Positions 16,921 through 25,116 of a stretch of DNA of 37,545 bases are shown in pieces; the first letter of the stretch is position 1, and each line of letters opens with the position of its first letter. Below the pieces are notes generated by a model that had not been told where the DNA came from, made no database searches, and saw only the letters and a list, made by a program, of their open reading frames with translations. Source of the stretch: Alphaproteobacteria bacterium (GTDB lineage: Bacteria; Pseudomonadota; Alphaproteobacteria; Rhodobacterales; Rhodobacteraceae); assembly GCA_016869875.1 (NCBI GenBank), contig VGDE01000010.1, forward strand, positions 1 to 37,545. Direction: 5' to 3'. The position numbers were made by a program, and so were the translations under genes.

Positions 16921-18087
16921 ATGCCCGTCAAGAACCGCTTTGCCGAACTGCTGCCCGAAATCACCGCCTGGCGCCGCGACTTCCACGAACATCCCGAACT
17001 GCTTTACGATGTCCATCGCACTGCCGGACGCGTGGCGCAGCTGTTGCGGGAATTCGGCTGCGACGAGGTGACCGAGGGCGTGGGCCGGACCGGCGTCGTG
17101 GGCGTCATCAAGGGCCAGACCGACACCCGCGGCCGTGTCATCGGCCTGCGCGCCGACATGGACGCGCTGCCCATCGTCGAGCAGACGGGCGTCGAATATG
17201 CCTCGAAGACGCCGGGCAAGATGCACGCCTGCGGCCATGACGGCCATACCGCCATGCTTCTGGGCGCGGCCAAGTACCTGGCCGAGACGCGCAACTTCGA
17301 CGGCACCGCGATCGTCATCTTCCAGCCCGCCGAAGAGGGCGGGGCAGGGGGCGAGGCGATGGTCAGGGACGGCTTGGTCGACCGCTGGAAGATCGACGAA
17401 TTCTATGGGATGCACAACATGCCGGGCATGCCGGTGGGCAGCTTCTCGATCCGTCCGGGTGCGATGATGGCGGCCGCCGACCAGTTCGACATCGTGGTGA
17501 CCGGCAAGGGCGGCCACGCGGCCAAACCCCAGGAATGCATCGACACCACCCTGACCGCCGCACAGATCATCGTGGCGCTGCAATCGGTGGTCGCGCGCAA
17601 CATCGACCCGCTGGAGAATGCGGTGATCTCCGTCTGCGTCGTGTCCACGGATTCGACGGCGCATAACGTGATCCCGCAGGTGGTCAAGCTGAAGGGCACG
17701 GCGCGCAGCCTGTCGCCCGGGGTGCGCGACCAGCTGGAAGAAGGCATCATCCGCGTGGCGACGAACATGGCCGCCGCCATGGGGGCCACGGCCGAGGTGG
17801 ATTACCAGCGCGGCTATCCCGTCACGATGAACGATGAACAGGCTACGGACTGGGCGGCCGATGTCGCGCGCCAGATCTCGGGCGACGTGAACATGGACAT
17901 GCAGCCGATGATGGGCGGCGAGGATTTCAGCTACATGCTGAACGAACGTCCGGGCGCTTATATCTGGGTCGGCAACGGCGACACGGCGATGGTTCACCAC
18001 CCGGCCTACAACTTCAACGACGACGCGATCCCCGCCGGGTCAAGCTGGTACGCCGGGATGGTCGAGGCGCGGCTGCCCGCCGCCTGA
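16921..18087 (+). CDS. M20 family amidohydrolase (hippurate hydrolase / aminoacylase-like)
   Basis: MPVKNRFAELLPEITAWRRDFHEHPELLYDVHRTAG...LRADMDALPI...HACGHDGHTAMLLGAA...FQPAEEGGAGG...MMGGEDFSYML. Confidence 0.92.
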   Translation: MPVKNRFAELLPEITAWRRDFHEHPELLYDVHRTAGRVAQLLREFGCDEVTEGVGRTGVVGVIKGQTDTRGRVIGLRADMDALPIVEQTGVEYASKTPGKMHACGHDGHTAMLLGAAKYLAETRNFDGTAIVIFQPAEEGGAGGEAMVRDGLVDRWKIDEFYGMHNMPGMPVGSFSIRPGAMMAAADQFDIVVTGKGGHAAKPQECIDTTLTAAQIIVALQSVVARNIDPLENAVISVCVVSTDSTAHNVIPQVVKLKGTARSLSPGVRDQLEEGIIRVATNMAAAMGATAEVDYQRGYPVTMNDEQATDWAADVARQISGDVNMDMQPMMGGEDFSYMLNERPGAYIWVGNGDTAMVHHPAYNFNDDAIPAGSSWYAGMVEARLPAA

Positions 18088-18160
18088 CGCAATGTCGCGC
18101 CGCAGACCTTTGCGGTCGCAAACGCGATTGTCATTCCCCGGCAATCAGCCGAAATGTCCA

Positions 18161-18186
18161 AGGCGCGGGACACGGGTCCCGCGCCT
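18161..18186 (+). promoter_or_regulatory. Strong stem-loop upstream of purU (leader element or upstream-gene terminator)
   Basis: AGGCGCGGGAC-ACGG-GTCCCGCGCCT: perfect 11-bp stem, 4-nt loop; 24 nt before the purU ATG; no T-run after it. Confidence 0.6.
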
Positions 18187-18210
18187 CGGCAACAAGGGGA
18201 CCACCGACGC

Positions 18211-19095
18211 ATGAAGACCTTTACCCTGCGCGTGACCTGCGCATCCAGCCGCGGCATCGTCGCGGCGATCTCGGGCTTTCTCGCGGATGCGGAATGCAAC
18301 ATCACCGACAGCGCGCAGTTCGACGATGTCGAGACGGGCCGCTTTTTCATGCGCGTCAGTTTCCTGTCGGAAGGCAGCGCCACGCTCGAGTCGCTGCGCG
18401 AGGGCTTTGCCGCGATTGCCGGGCGCTTCGGGATGGAGGCCGAGATCTCCGACGACTCGGTCAAGAAGAAGGTGCTGGTCATGGTCAGCCGGTTCGGGCA
18501 CTGCCTGAACGATCTTCTGTACCGCTGGCGGATCGGCGCCCTGCCGATCGACATCGTGGGCGTCATCTCGAACCACCACGAATATCAGAAGGTCGTGGTC
18601 AACCACGACATCCCCTTTCACATGATCCGCGTCACGCCCGAGAACAAGGCGCAGGCCGAAGCGCAGCAGATGGAGATCATTGACCAGACGGGAGCCGAAC
18701 TGGTCGTTCTTGCGCGCTATATGCAGGTTCTGTCGGACCGGATGTGCCAGCAGATGTCCGGACGGATCATCAACATCCACCATTCCTTCCTGCCCAGCTT
18801 CAAAGGGGCGAACCCGTACAAGCAGGCCTACGAGCGGGGTGTCAAGCTGATCGGCGCGACATCTCATTATGTCACTGCCGACCTGGACGAGGGTCCGATC
18901 ATCGAGCAGGACACGGTGCGGGTGACCCATGCGCAGTCGCCCGGCGACTATGTCAGCCTGGGCCGCGATGTCGAGGCGCAGGTGCTGGCGCGCGCGATCC
19001 ATGCGCATATCCACGGCCGCGTCTTCCTCAACGGCGCGAAGACCGTTGTCTTCCCGCCCTCGCCGGGCAGCTATGCCAGCGAGCGCATGGGCTGA
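18211..19095 (+). CDS. purU: Formyltetrahydrofolate deformylase
   Basis: ACT-like N-terminus (MKTFTLRVTCASSRGIVAAISGFL) plus formyltransferase core VVLARYMQVLS, INIHHSFLPSFKGANPYKQAYERGVKLIGATSHYVTADLDEGPIIEQD. Confidence 0.94.
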   Translation: MKTFTLRVTCASSRGIVAAISGFLADAECNITDSAQFDDVETGRFFMRVSFLSEGSATLESLREGFAAIAGRFGMEAEISDDSVKKKVLVMVSRFGHCLNDLLYRWRIGALPIDIVGVISNHHEYQKVVVNHDIPFHMIRVTPENKAQAEAQQMEIIDQTGAELVVLARYMQVLSDRMCQQMSGRIINIHHSFLPSFKGANPYKQAYERGVKLIGATSHYVTADLDEGPIIEQDTVRVTHAQSPGDYVSLGRDVEAQVLARAIHAHIHGRVFLNGAKTVVFPPSPGSYASERMG

Positions 19096-19109
19096 GGCCA
19101 AGACGCGAT

Positions 19110-19135
19110 GCGGCTGTCCCTTACCGGACAGCCGC
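19110..19135. terminator. Stem-loop at the convergent purU / GT8 junction
   Basis: GCGGCTGTCC-CTTACC-GGACAGCCGC: perfect 10-bp stem; the loop holds the GT8 stop codon (TTA at 19121-19123). Confidence 0.6.
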
Positions 19136-20113
19136 GCCGCGCACCACCATGCCGCCGTCCTGGGAATGCCTGCCCGGGTCCAGGTTCAGGTTTGCCAGCA
19201 TCTCGGAGGTCTTGGCCTCGGCCAGGGGGGCGATGCGGGCGTGGCATGGCGTGCGGGCACAAACCTCCCACCATCTGCGATAATAGGGAAAGAACGCCGG
19301 GCTGATGATCTGGCGCGGGGTGATCCGCATGACGCTCTTGCCAATCTTCGCCATGTGGTTCGAGATTTGCTGCTCTTGCGCGGAGGAGAGGCGCAAGGTC
19401 GCCGGCTTGGGAATGTTTCCCGCAAAGTGGATCACCGCCGGGCATAACTTGCGCAGACGAGTGGTATGGTCGAAGAACCGCAGGTTGTAGCGATCATGAG
19501 CTTGCATGTAGTGGCTGCCGTGGGTCAGCGAAAACAGGCCCTGGTCGCCAAAGGACAGCCCCATCTGCTCGCGTGCCCATTGGCCGACCTCTAGGTAGTG
19601 ACTGATCCCGATGCCGTCGCGGCGCAGTCTTTCCAGGTTGATGACGATCGCGCCGCTGTTCAGCACGCCCTTTGACACCCGCAGGATCTTGGCGGCGGAC
19701 GCGCCGCGCGCATGGGCCGTGCGTGCAGGCGCAGTGATGAGAGGCGGACGAGACGGTATCTCGCGGCAGGCGACGACATAGTTGCCCGCGAACGGATGAT
19801 GGAGAAACGGAACAAGGTCATCGGTGACCAGCGTGTCCAAGGGGTCCAGGAAGATGATCCGCTTCATGTCCGCCGGAAGGTGCAGATGTGCGACCAGCCA
19901 CAGGAATCGTGCGCCATAGGGTCGGCCTCCGAGTTGGCTGAGACGCACAAAGTTCTGCCTGTCAGGAACCTGGACCAGATGCAGCCGAAGATTCGGCAGC
20001 CTCGTGCAGAACTTTTCCAGCTCAACAAGCTTTGCCGGAGGAAATGACAGATAAAACAGCCAGAAACGAATTTCGTCATGGGGATGCGCTTCCGACAGCG
20101 ACAGCAGCATCAC
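19121..20113 (-). CDS. Glycosyltransferase family 8-like protein, N-terminally incomplete and possibly a pseudogene
   Basis: VMLLSLSEAHPHDEIRFWLFYLSF...MKRIIFLDPLDTLVTDDLVPF...GVLNSGAIVINLERLRRD...HYMQAHDRYNLRF...VIHFAGNIPKP. Opens with GTG directly after an in-frame TAG; lacks the first GT8 strand/DDNY region. Confidence 0.65.
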   Translation of the reverse strand: MMLLSLSEAHPHDEIRFWLFYLSFPPAKLVELEKFCTRLPNLRLHLVQVPDRQNFVRLSQLGGRPYGARFLWLVAHLHLPADMKRIIFLDPLDTLVTDDLVPFLHHPFAGNYVVACREIPSRPPLITAPARTAHARGASAAKILRVSKGVLNSGAIVINLERLRRDGIGISHYLEVGQWAREQMGLSFGDQGLFSLTHGSHYMQAHDRYNLRFFDHTTRLRKLCPAVIHFAGNIPKPATLRLSSAQEQQISNHMAKIGKSVMRITPRQIISPAFFPYYRRWWEVCARTPCHARIAPLAEAKTSEMLANLNLDPGRHSQDGGMVVRGAAVR

Positions 20114-20419
20114 CTAGAGGACATCCAGATCCGCCCCGCCCAGAGAGGTCATCACGTCCAGACGCGCGGGTCCGCGCGCTCCGCCATGCTTGCGTCGGAG
20201 ATACTGGTCCAGCACGATGGTCCAGCCGCTGGGAAGGCGGCTGTAGACATGCGCGGAGATCGACTCGAGCAGAGACAAGGACATGCGTAACTCGGACCAG
20301 ATAGGTTGCAACGGCATCATGCAGACGATGGCCTTCAGTTGGCAATCTGCTGCCAGCTGGATGCCGACGCTGCCCGGCGTCCGGAGGTAAAGTTCCGGGC
20401 GCCGCGCGTGATCGGGCTC
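20114..20419 (-). pseudogene. Coding-like remnant in frame with, and directly upstream of, the GT8-like ORF, ended by TAG at 20116-20114
   Basis: ...PELYLRTPGSVGIQLAADCQLKAIVCMMPLQPIWSELRMSLSLLESISAHVYSRLPSGWTIVLDQYLRRKHGGARGPARLDVMTSLGGADLDVL*; GC-rich third positions; no clear start codon at its upstream end. Confidence 0.4.
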
Positions 20420-20421
20420 GC

Positions 20422-21498
20422 CTATTGCGGAAGCTGCGCCGTAATGCCCTCGACATAGAAGTTCATGCCTTGCAGGTCCTCGTCCTGGGCAACCTCGCCC
20501 TCGGCTAGCCAGACGCTGCCGTCGGCCTTGTTCAGCGGGCCGGTGAAGGGGTGGTATTCGCCGCTGCCGATCGCATCACGAAGGGCCTCGGCTTCGGCCT
20601 TGACCTCGGCGGGAACGGCGTCCGTAATGTCGCCGATCGCGACGATGCCGTCGCCGATGCCGCCCCAGACGCCATCGGGTTGCCAAGTGCCGTCCAGGAC
20701 ACGGCCCACGCTGTTCACGTAATGCGCAGCCCAATTGTTATAGACTGATGACACGCGCGGTGTCGGCGCAAAGGACGACATGTCGGCGGCCTGCCCAAAG
20801 CCGATCTTGCCCGCCTGCTGCAGCTGCGCCAGCGGCGCGGTCGAGTTGGTGTGCTGCAGGATCACGTCAACGCCTTCGGCCAGCAAGGCATTCGCGGCAT
20901 CCGCCTCTTTCGCGGGGTCATACCAGGTATAGGCCCAGACCACCCGCATCTCGACATCAGGGTTGACCTTTCTGGCATGCAGATAGGCCGAGTTGATGCC
21001 CTGGATCACCTCGGGGATGGGGAAGGTCGCGATATAGCCGATCTTGTTCGTCTCGGTCATCCGGCCGGCGATGGTTCCGATCACGGCGCGGCCTTCGTAG
21101 AAGCGTCCGTCATAGGTGCCGACATTGTCCGCGCGCTTGTAGCCGGTGTTGTGTTCGAACTTGATGTCCGGGAACTTGGCGGCGACGTTCATGACCGCGT
21201 CCATGTAGCCGAAGCTGGTCGCATAGATCACGTCGTTGCCCGCCAGCGCCAGCTGCGTCAACGCACGCTCGGCATCGACGCCTTCGGGGACGTTTTCCAG
21301 ATAGGTGGTCTCGACCCGGTCGCCAAACTCGGCCTCGACCGCCAGGCGACCCTGATCGTGCTGATAGGTCCAGCCGCCATCGCTGACCGGTCCGACATAG
21401 ATGAAGCCGACCTTCAGCGGCTCGTCCTGGGCCAGGGCCGGGGCGGCCAGCGCCATGATCAGGGCCGAAGCCGTGGCCAGAAGCGTCCTGCGTTGCAT
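20422..21498 (-). CDS. BMP family ABC transporter substrate-binding protein (nucleoside/purine type)
   Basis: MQRRTLLATASALIMALAAPALAQDEPLKVGFIYVGPVSDGGWTYQHDQGR...VIYATSFGYMDAV...FEHNTGYK...YEGRAVIGTIAGRMT. Confidence 0.92.
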   Translation of the reverse strand: MQRRTLLATASALIMALAAPALAQDEPLKVGFIYVGPVSDGGWTYQHDQGRLAVEAEFGDRVETTYLENVPEGVDAERALTQLALAGNDVIYATSFGYMDAVMNVAAKFPDIKFEHNTGYKRADNVGTYDGRFYEGRAVIGTIAGRMTETNKIGYIATFPIPEVIQGINSAYLHARKVNPDVEMRVVWAYTWYDPAKEADAANALLAEGVDVILQHTNSTAPLAQLQQAGKIGFGQAADMSSFAPTPRVSSVYNNWAAHYVNSVGRVLDGTWQPDGVWGGIGDGIVAIGDITDAVPAEVKAEAEALRDAIGSGEYHPFTGPLNKADGSVWLAEGEVAQDEDLQGMNFYVEGITAQLPQ

Positions 21499-21540
21499 GT
21501 TGATCAATCCCTCTGTTGGTTGTCGTTGATGGGCCACGTG

Positions 21541-22431
21541 TCAGCGCAGCGCGTGGAAATTTTGCCCGAGTGAGCCGGGGGCCGCGCCTCCGGCCCGGCG
21601 GCTGAACTTCTGCCGGGCCGAGATCAGGACCAGCACGATGATCGTCGCCAGATAGGGCGCCATCGACAGCAGTTGCACCGGCACCTGCACGCCTGCCGCC
21701 TGCAGCCGCAGCTGCAGCACGGTGACGCCGCCGAACAGCCAGGCCCCGGCCAGAACGCCCGGCGCCGTCCAGTTGGAAAAGACGACAATCGCCAGCGCGA
21801 TCCAGCCTGCGCCCGCGGTCATGCCTTCGGTCCATTGCAGCACCGAGGCGATCGAGACATAGGCGCCGCCGACGCCCGCCATGGCGCCGCCGAACGCGAC
21901 GGCGGTCACACGGGTCAGGCGCACGTCATAGCCCAAGGCATGAGCGGCGTCGTGGTTCTCGCCCACGCCGCGCAGGATCAGGCCCGCGCGCGACCGGTTC
22001 AGGAACCACCAGATCAGCGGCACCATGATCAGGCCCAGCCACACGATCCAGTTGATGCGCAGGGGACCTGTCGGCATCGCCGGCGCCTTGACGCCTTCGA
22101 AGGGCTTTCCGAACATCGCGGTCAGGCCCAGCCCGAACAGCGTGAGCGCCAGCCCGGAGGCCACCTGGTTGGCCAGAAACAGCTGCGTCAGCGCCGAGAA
22201 CAGCAGCGAAATCGCCGCCCCCGCCACGGCCGCCACCAGAAATCCGAGGAACGGGTTGCCCGTGCCATGGGCGGCGGCAAAACCGGCCAGCGCGCCGGTG
22301 ATCATCATCCCCTCGACGCCCAGGTTCAGGACGCCGGCGCGTTCGGCCACCAGTTCGCCCAGCGCGGCGAACAGGATGGGGGTCGCAGCGGAGAGCAGCA
22401 GCAGGAAGACGGACAGCGGATCGATCATCAT
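21541..22431 (-). CDS. ABC transporter permease (BMP/nucleoside importer type)
   Basis: MMIDPLSVFLLLLSAATPILFAALGELVAERAGVLNLGVEGMMITGALAGF... Confidence 0.9.
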   Translation of the reverse strand: MMIDPLSVFLLLLSAATPILFAALGELVAERAGVLNLGVEGMMITGALAGFAAAHGTGNPFLGFLVAAVAGAAISLLFSALTQLFLANQVASGLALTLFGLGLTAMFGKPFEGVKAPAMPTGPLRINWIVWLGLIMVPLIWWFLNRSRAGLILRGVGENHDAAHALGYDVRLTRVTAVAFGGAMAGVGGAYVSIASVLQWTEGMTAGAGWIALAIVVFSNWTAPGVLAGAWLFGGVTVLQLRLQAAGVQVPVQLLSMAPYLATIIVLVLISARQKFSRRAGGAAPGSLGQNFHALR

Positions 22432-23504
22432 GCCAGGACCCTCCTGCGGATCTGGAAGCGGGTCAGCAGGTCAAACCCCAGCAGGAAGAACAACAGCATC
22501 CCCTGAAAGACCTGCACGCTGGCGGCGGGCAGTTGCATCGTCAGCTGCGCCAGTTCGCCGCCGATATAGGTGAGCGCCAGCAGCAGGCCCGCCAGCAGGA
22601 TGCCGACCGGGTGCAGGCGACCCAGGAAGGCCACGATGATCGCGGTGAAGCCATAGCCCGTGCCCAGCGTGTCGGTGATCTGGCCGGCCGGACCCGCGAC
22701 CTCGAACAAACCCGCCGCTCCGGCCAATGCGCCCGACAGGCCCAGGCAGAAGGCGACCAGCGTGGCCGGGTTCACGCCGGCAAAGCGAGCGGCGCGCGGG
22801 GCCGTGCCTGCGGCCCGGATGTGAAAGCCGCGGATATGGCGGCTCATCAGGAACCAGGTGGCGAGAACTGCCACCGCCGCCGCAACCACGCCCCAATGTG
22901 CGCCGGTGCCGCTGATCAGTTCGGGATTGGCCGCCGCCGGATATTGCTGAAGATTGCGCGAACCGGGCATGCCGAAGCCTTCGGGGTTGCGCATCGGGCC
23001 AAAGGCCATCCAGGCCGCCACGCGCTGGGCGACATAGACCAGCATCAGCGACACCAGGATTTCGGACGCGCCGAACCAATTGCGCAGCAGCGCCGGGATC
23101 ATGCCCCAGGCCCAGCCACCGGCCATGCCCGCCAGCACCATGGCAGGAAAGATCCACGGGCCGTCGGCCGGATAGGCGGCCAAGGCAACGGCCCCGCCTG
23201 TGATGCCGCCGATGATGTACTGTCCTTCGGCCCCGATGTTCCAGATGCCCGCGCGAAAGCCGATGGCCAGCCCCGAGGCGATCAGGATCAACGGTGCGGC
23301 CTTGACCAACAGCTGCGGGCGTGAATAGGACGCGGCCGGTCCGAACAGCGGGTCCCAGAAGATGGTGCGGATCGCCGCGACCGGCTCGTGTCCCATGGCG
23401 GCGAACAACAGGCCGCCCGCCACCATCGTGGCCAGCACGGCCAGAACGGGCGTCGCCACCTGCCACGCGGTCGACGTGGCCTGGCGCGGAACAAGCTGGA
23501 TCAT
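22428..23504 (-). CDS. ABC transporter permease (BMP/nucleoside importer type)
   Basis: GLAIGFRAGIWNIGAEGQYIIGGITGG... and TDTLGTGYGFTAIIVAFLGRLHPVGILLAGLLLA; ATGA overlap with its neighbour. Confidence 0.9.
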   Translation of the reverse strand: MIQLVPRQATSTAWQVATPVLAVLATMVAGGLLFAAMGHEPVAAIRTIFWDPLFGPAASYSRPQLLVKAAPLILIASGLAIGFRAGIWNIGAEGQYIIGGITGGAVALAAYPADGPWIFPAMVLAGMAGGWAWGMIPALLRNWFGASEILVSLMLVYVAQRVAAWMAFGPMRNPEGFGMPGSRNLQQYPAAANPELISGTGAHWGVVAAAVAVLATWFLMSRHIRGFHIRAAGTAPRAARFAGVNPATLVAFCLGLSGALAGAAGLFEVAGPAGQITDTLGTGYGFTAIIVAFLGRLHPVGILLAGLLLALTYIGGELAQLTMQLPAASVQVFQGMLLFFLLGFDLLTRFQIRRRVLA

Positions 23505-25021
23505 AGCCGGGCCTCTTCCATGCCATGGGCGCCGCCCAGCATCAGGCCGATGCGGTCCAGCGTCAGGCCTTCGGTGGGCACGGGGTCGGACAGGCGTCCT
23601 TCGTTCAGCGCGCAGAAGCGGTCGGACAGTTCCAAAAGCTCATCCAGATCCTGAGAGATGACAATGACGCCCGCGCCCTTGCGCGCCAGGTCCAGCAGCG
23701 ACTGGCGGACGGCGGCGGCGGCGCCTGCATCGACACCCCATGTGGGCTGGTTGACGACCAGCACGCGCGGCGCCTGCATCACCTCGCGGCCGATCACGAA
23801 TTTCTGCAGGTTGCCGCCCGACAGCGCGCGCGCGGCGGTGCCGGGACCGGGGATGCGGACATCGAAGGCGCTGATGACGGATTCGGCGTAACGGCGGGCG
23901 CCGGCATGGTCGATCAGGCCGCGACGCACCAGCCCCTTGCGCGCGCCGGCGGTCAGCAGCGTGTTCTCGGTCAGGCTGAAATCGGGAACGGCGGCGTGAC
24001 CCAGCCGATCCTCGGGCGCGGCCAGAAGGCCGGCCTCGCGCCGCGGCTCGGGACCAAGGGCCGACAGATCGCGTCCTTCCAGCGTCACGCTGCCGGGGAT
24101 GCTGCGAGCCTCGCCCGACAGGGCCGCCAGCAGCTCTTCCTGCCCGTTGCCTGCAACGCCGCCGATGCCCAGGATCTCGCCTGCACGGAGGGTCAGGTTG
24201 ACCCCTTTCAGCGCCGTCCCTTCGGCCGTGGGGGCGGAGCGGCTGAGGTTCTCCACGCGCAGCACCATATCACCAGCCCGGCGTCCCGTGCGGTCAATAA
24301 GGCGCATCTCGCTTCCGACCATCATGGCCGCCAGTTCGCGGGCGGTATGGGCACGGGGATCGCAACTGTCCACGACGCGACCGTGGCGCAGGATCGTGGC
24401 GCGGTCGCAATGGCTGCGGATCTCGTCCAGCTTGTGGCTGATATACAGGATCGCGGTGCCGCGCGCCGCCAACTTGCGCAGGGTCGCGAACAGCAGTTCG
24501 GCCTCTTGCGGGGTCAGGACGCTGGTCGGCTCGTCCATGATCAACAGGCGCGGGTTCTGCAAGAGGCAGCGGATGATTTCGACCCGCTGGCGTTCGCCGG
24601 CGGACAGGGTGACGATGCGCCGGGACGGGTTCAGCGGCAGGCCGAAGTCATGGCTGACCTGGGTGATGCGCGTCGCCAGTTCGCGCCGAGGGGGCGGGTT
24701 CTCCATCCCGAGGGCGATATTCTCGGCCACGGTCAGGGCATCGAACAGGCTGAAATGCTGGAACACCATCGCAACGCCCGCCGCACGGGCCGCACGCGGA
24801 TCGGCCGGGTGATGAGGCGCGTCGCCCAGCCACATCTGCCCTTGATCGGGCCGCACAAGGCCATAGATCATCTTGACCAGTGTCGACTTGCCTGCGCCGT
24901 TCTCGCCCAGCAGGGCGTGGATCTCGCCCTCGGCGACCGCGAAGGACACGTCGTCATTGGCGCGGACACCAGGATAGGACTTGCCGATCCCCGTTGCCCG
25001 GAACACTGCGGCCTTGGTCAA
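23501..25021 (-). CDS. ABC transporter ATP-binding protein, two NBDs (BMP/nucleoside or sugar importer type)
   Basis: GENGAGKSTLVKMIYGL, LSAGERQRVEIIRCLLQNPRLLIMDEPTSVLTPQE, LSGGNLQKFVIGREVMQAPRVLVVNQPTWGVD. TTG start at 25021 proposed from AAGGGGA upstream; the ORF extends to TTG 25063. Confidence 0.88.
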   Translation of the reverse strand: MTKAAVFRATGIGKSYPGVRANDDVSFAVAEGEIHALLGENGAGKSTLVKMIYGLVRPDQGQMWLGDAPHHPADPRAARAAGVAMVFQHFSLFDALTVAENIALGMENPPPRRELATRITQVSHDFGLPLNPSRRIVTLSAGERQRVEIIRCLLQNPRLLIMDEPTSVLTPQEAELLFATLRKLAARGTAILYISHKLDEIRSHCDRATILRHGRVVDSCDPRAHTARELAAMMVGSEMRLIDRTGRRAGDMVLRVENLSRSAPTAEGTALKGVNLTLRAGEILGIGGVAGNGQEELLAALSGEARSIPGSVTLEGRDLSALGPEPRREAGLLAAPEDRLGHAAVPDFSLTENTLLTAGARKGLVRRGLIDHAGARRYAESVISAFDVRIPGPGTAARALSGGNLQKFVIGREVMQAPRVLVVNQPTWGVDAGAAAAVRQSLLDLARKGAGVIVISQDLDELLELSDRFCALNEGRLSDPVPTEGLTLDRIGLMLGGAHGMEEARL

Positions 25022-25040
25022 ATTTGTCCCCTTGGTCAAA
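25012..25040. repeat. 18-bp-period direct repeat (CCTTGGTCAAA twice) at the 5' end of the ATPase gene
   Basis: CCTTGGTCAAA at 25012-25022 and 25030-25040. Confidence 0.75.
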
Positions 25041-25041
25041 A

Positions 25042-25077
25042 GCCCTGCCTGCTTAGACCGCAAAACCCCGGCAGGGC
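25042..25077. promoter_or_regulatory. Inverted repeat in the divergent region between the ABC ATPase and dnaE
   Basis: GCCCTGCC (25042-25049) / GGCAGGGC (25070-25077): perfect 8-bp arms, 20-nt spacer. Confidence 0.4.
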
Positions 25078-25116
25078 AATTGCGCTGTTTGGCCAGCCTG
25101 CGATACTGTCCCGATC

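Noticed and set aside
20422-25063. BMP importer plus deoC region as one nucleoside-salvage island
   Set aside because: The two loci are about 15 kb apart with unrelated genes between; no shared site seen.
25080-25107. TTGCGC-N16-GATACT as a dnaE promoter
   Set aside because: Would put the transcription start almost at the ATG; weak -35; not reported as a feature without start-site data.
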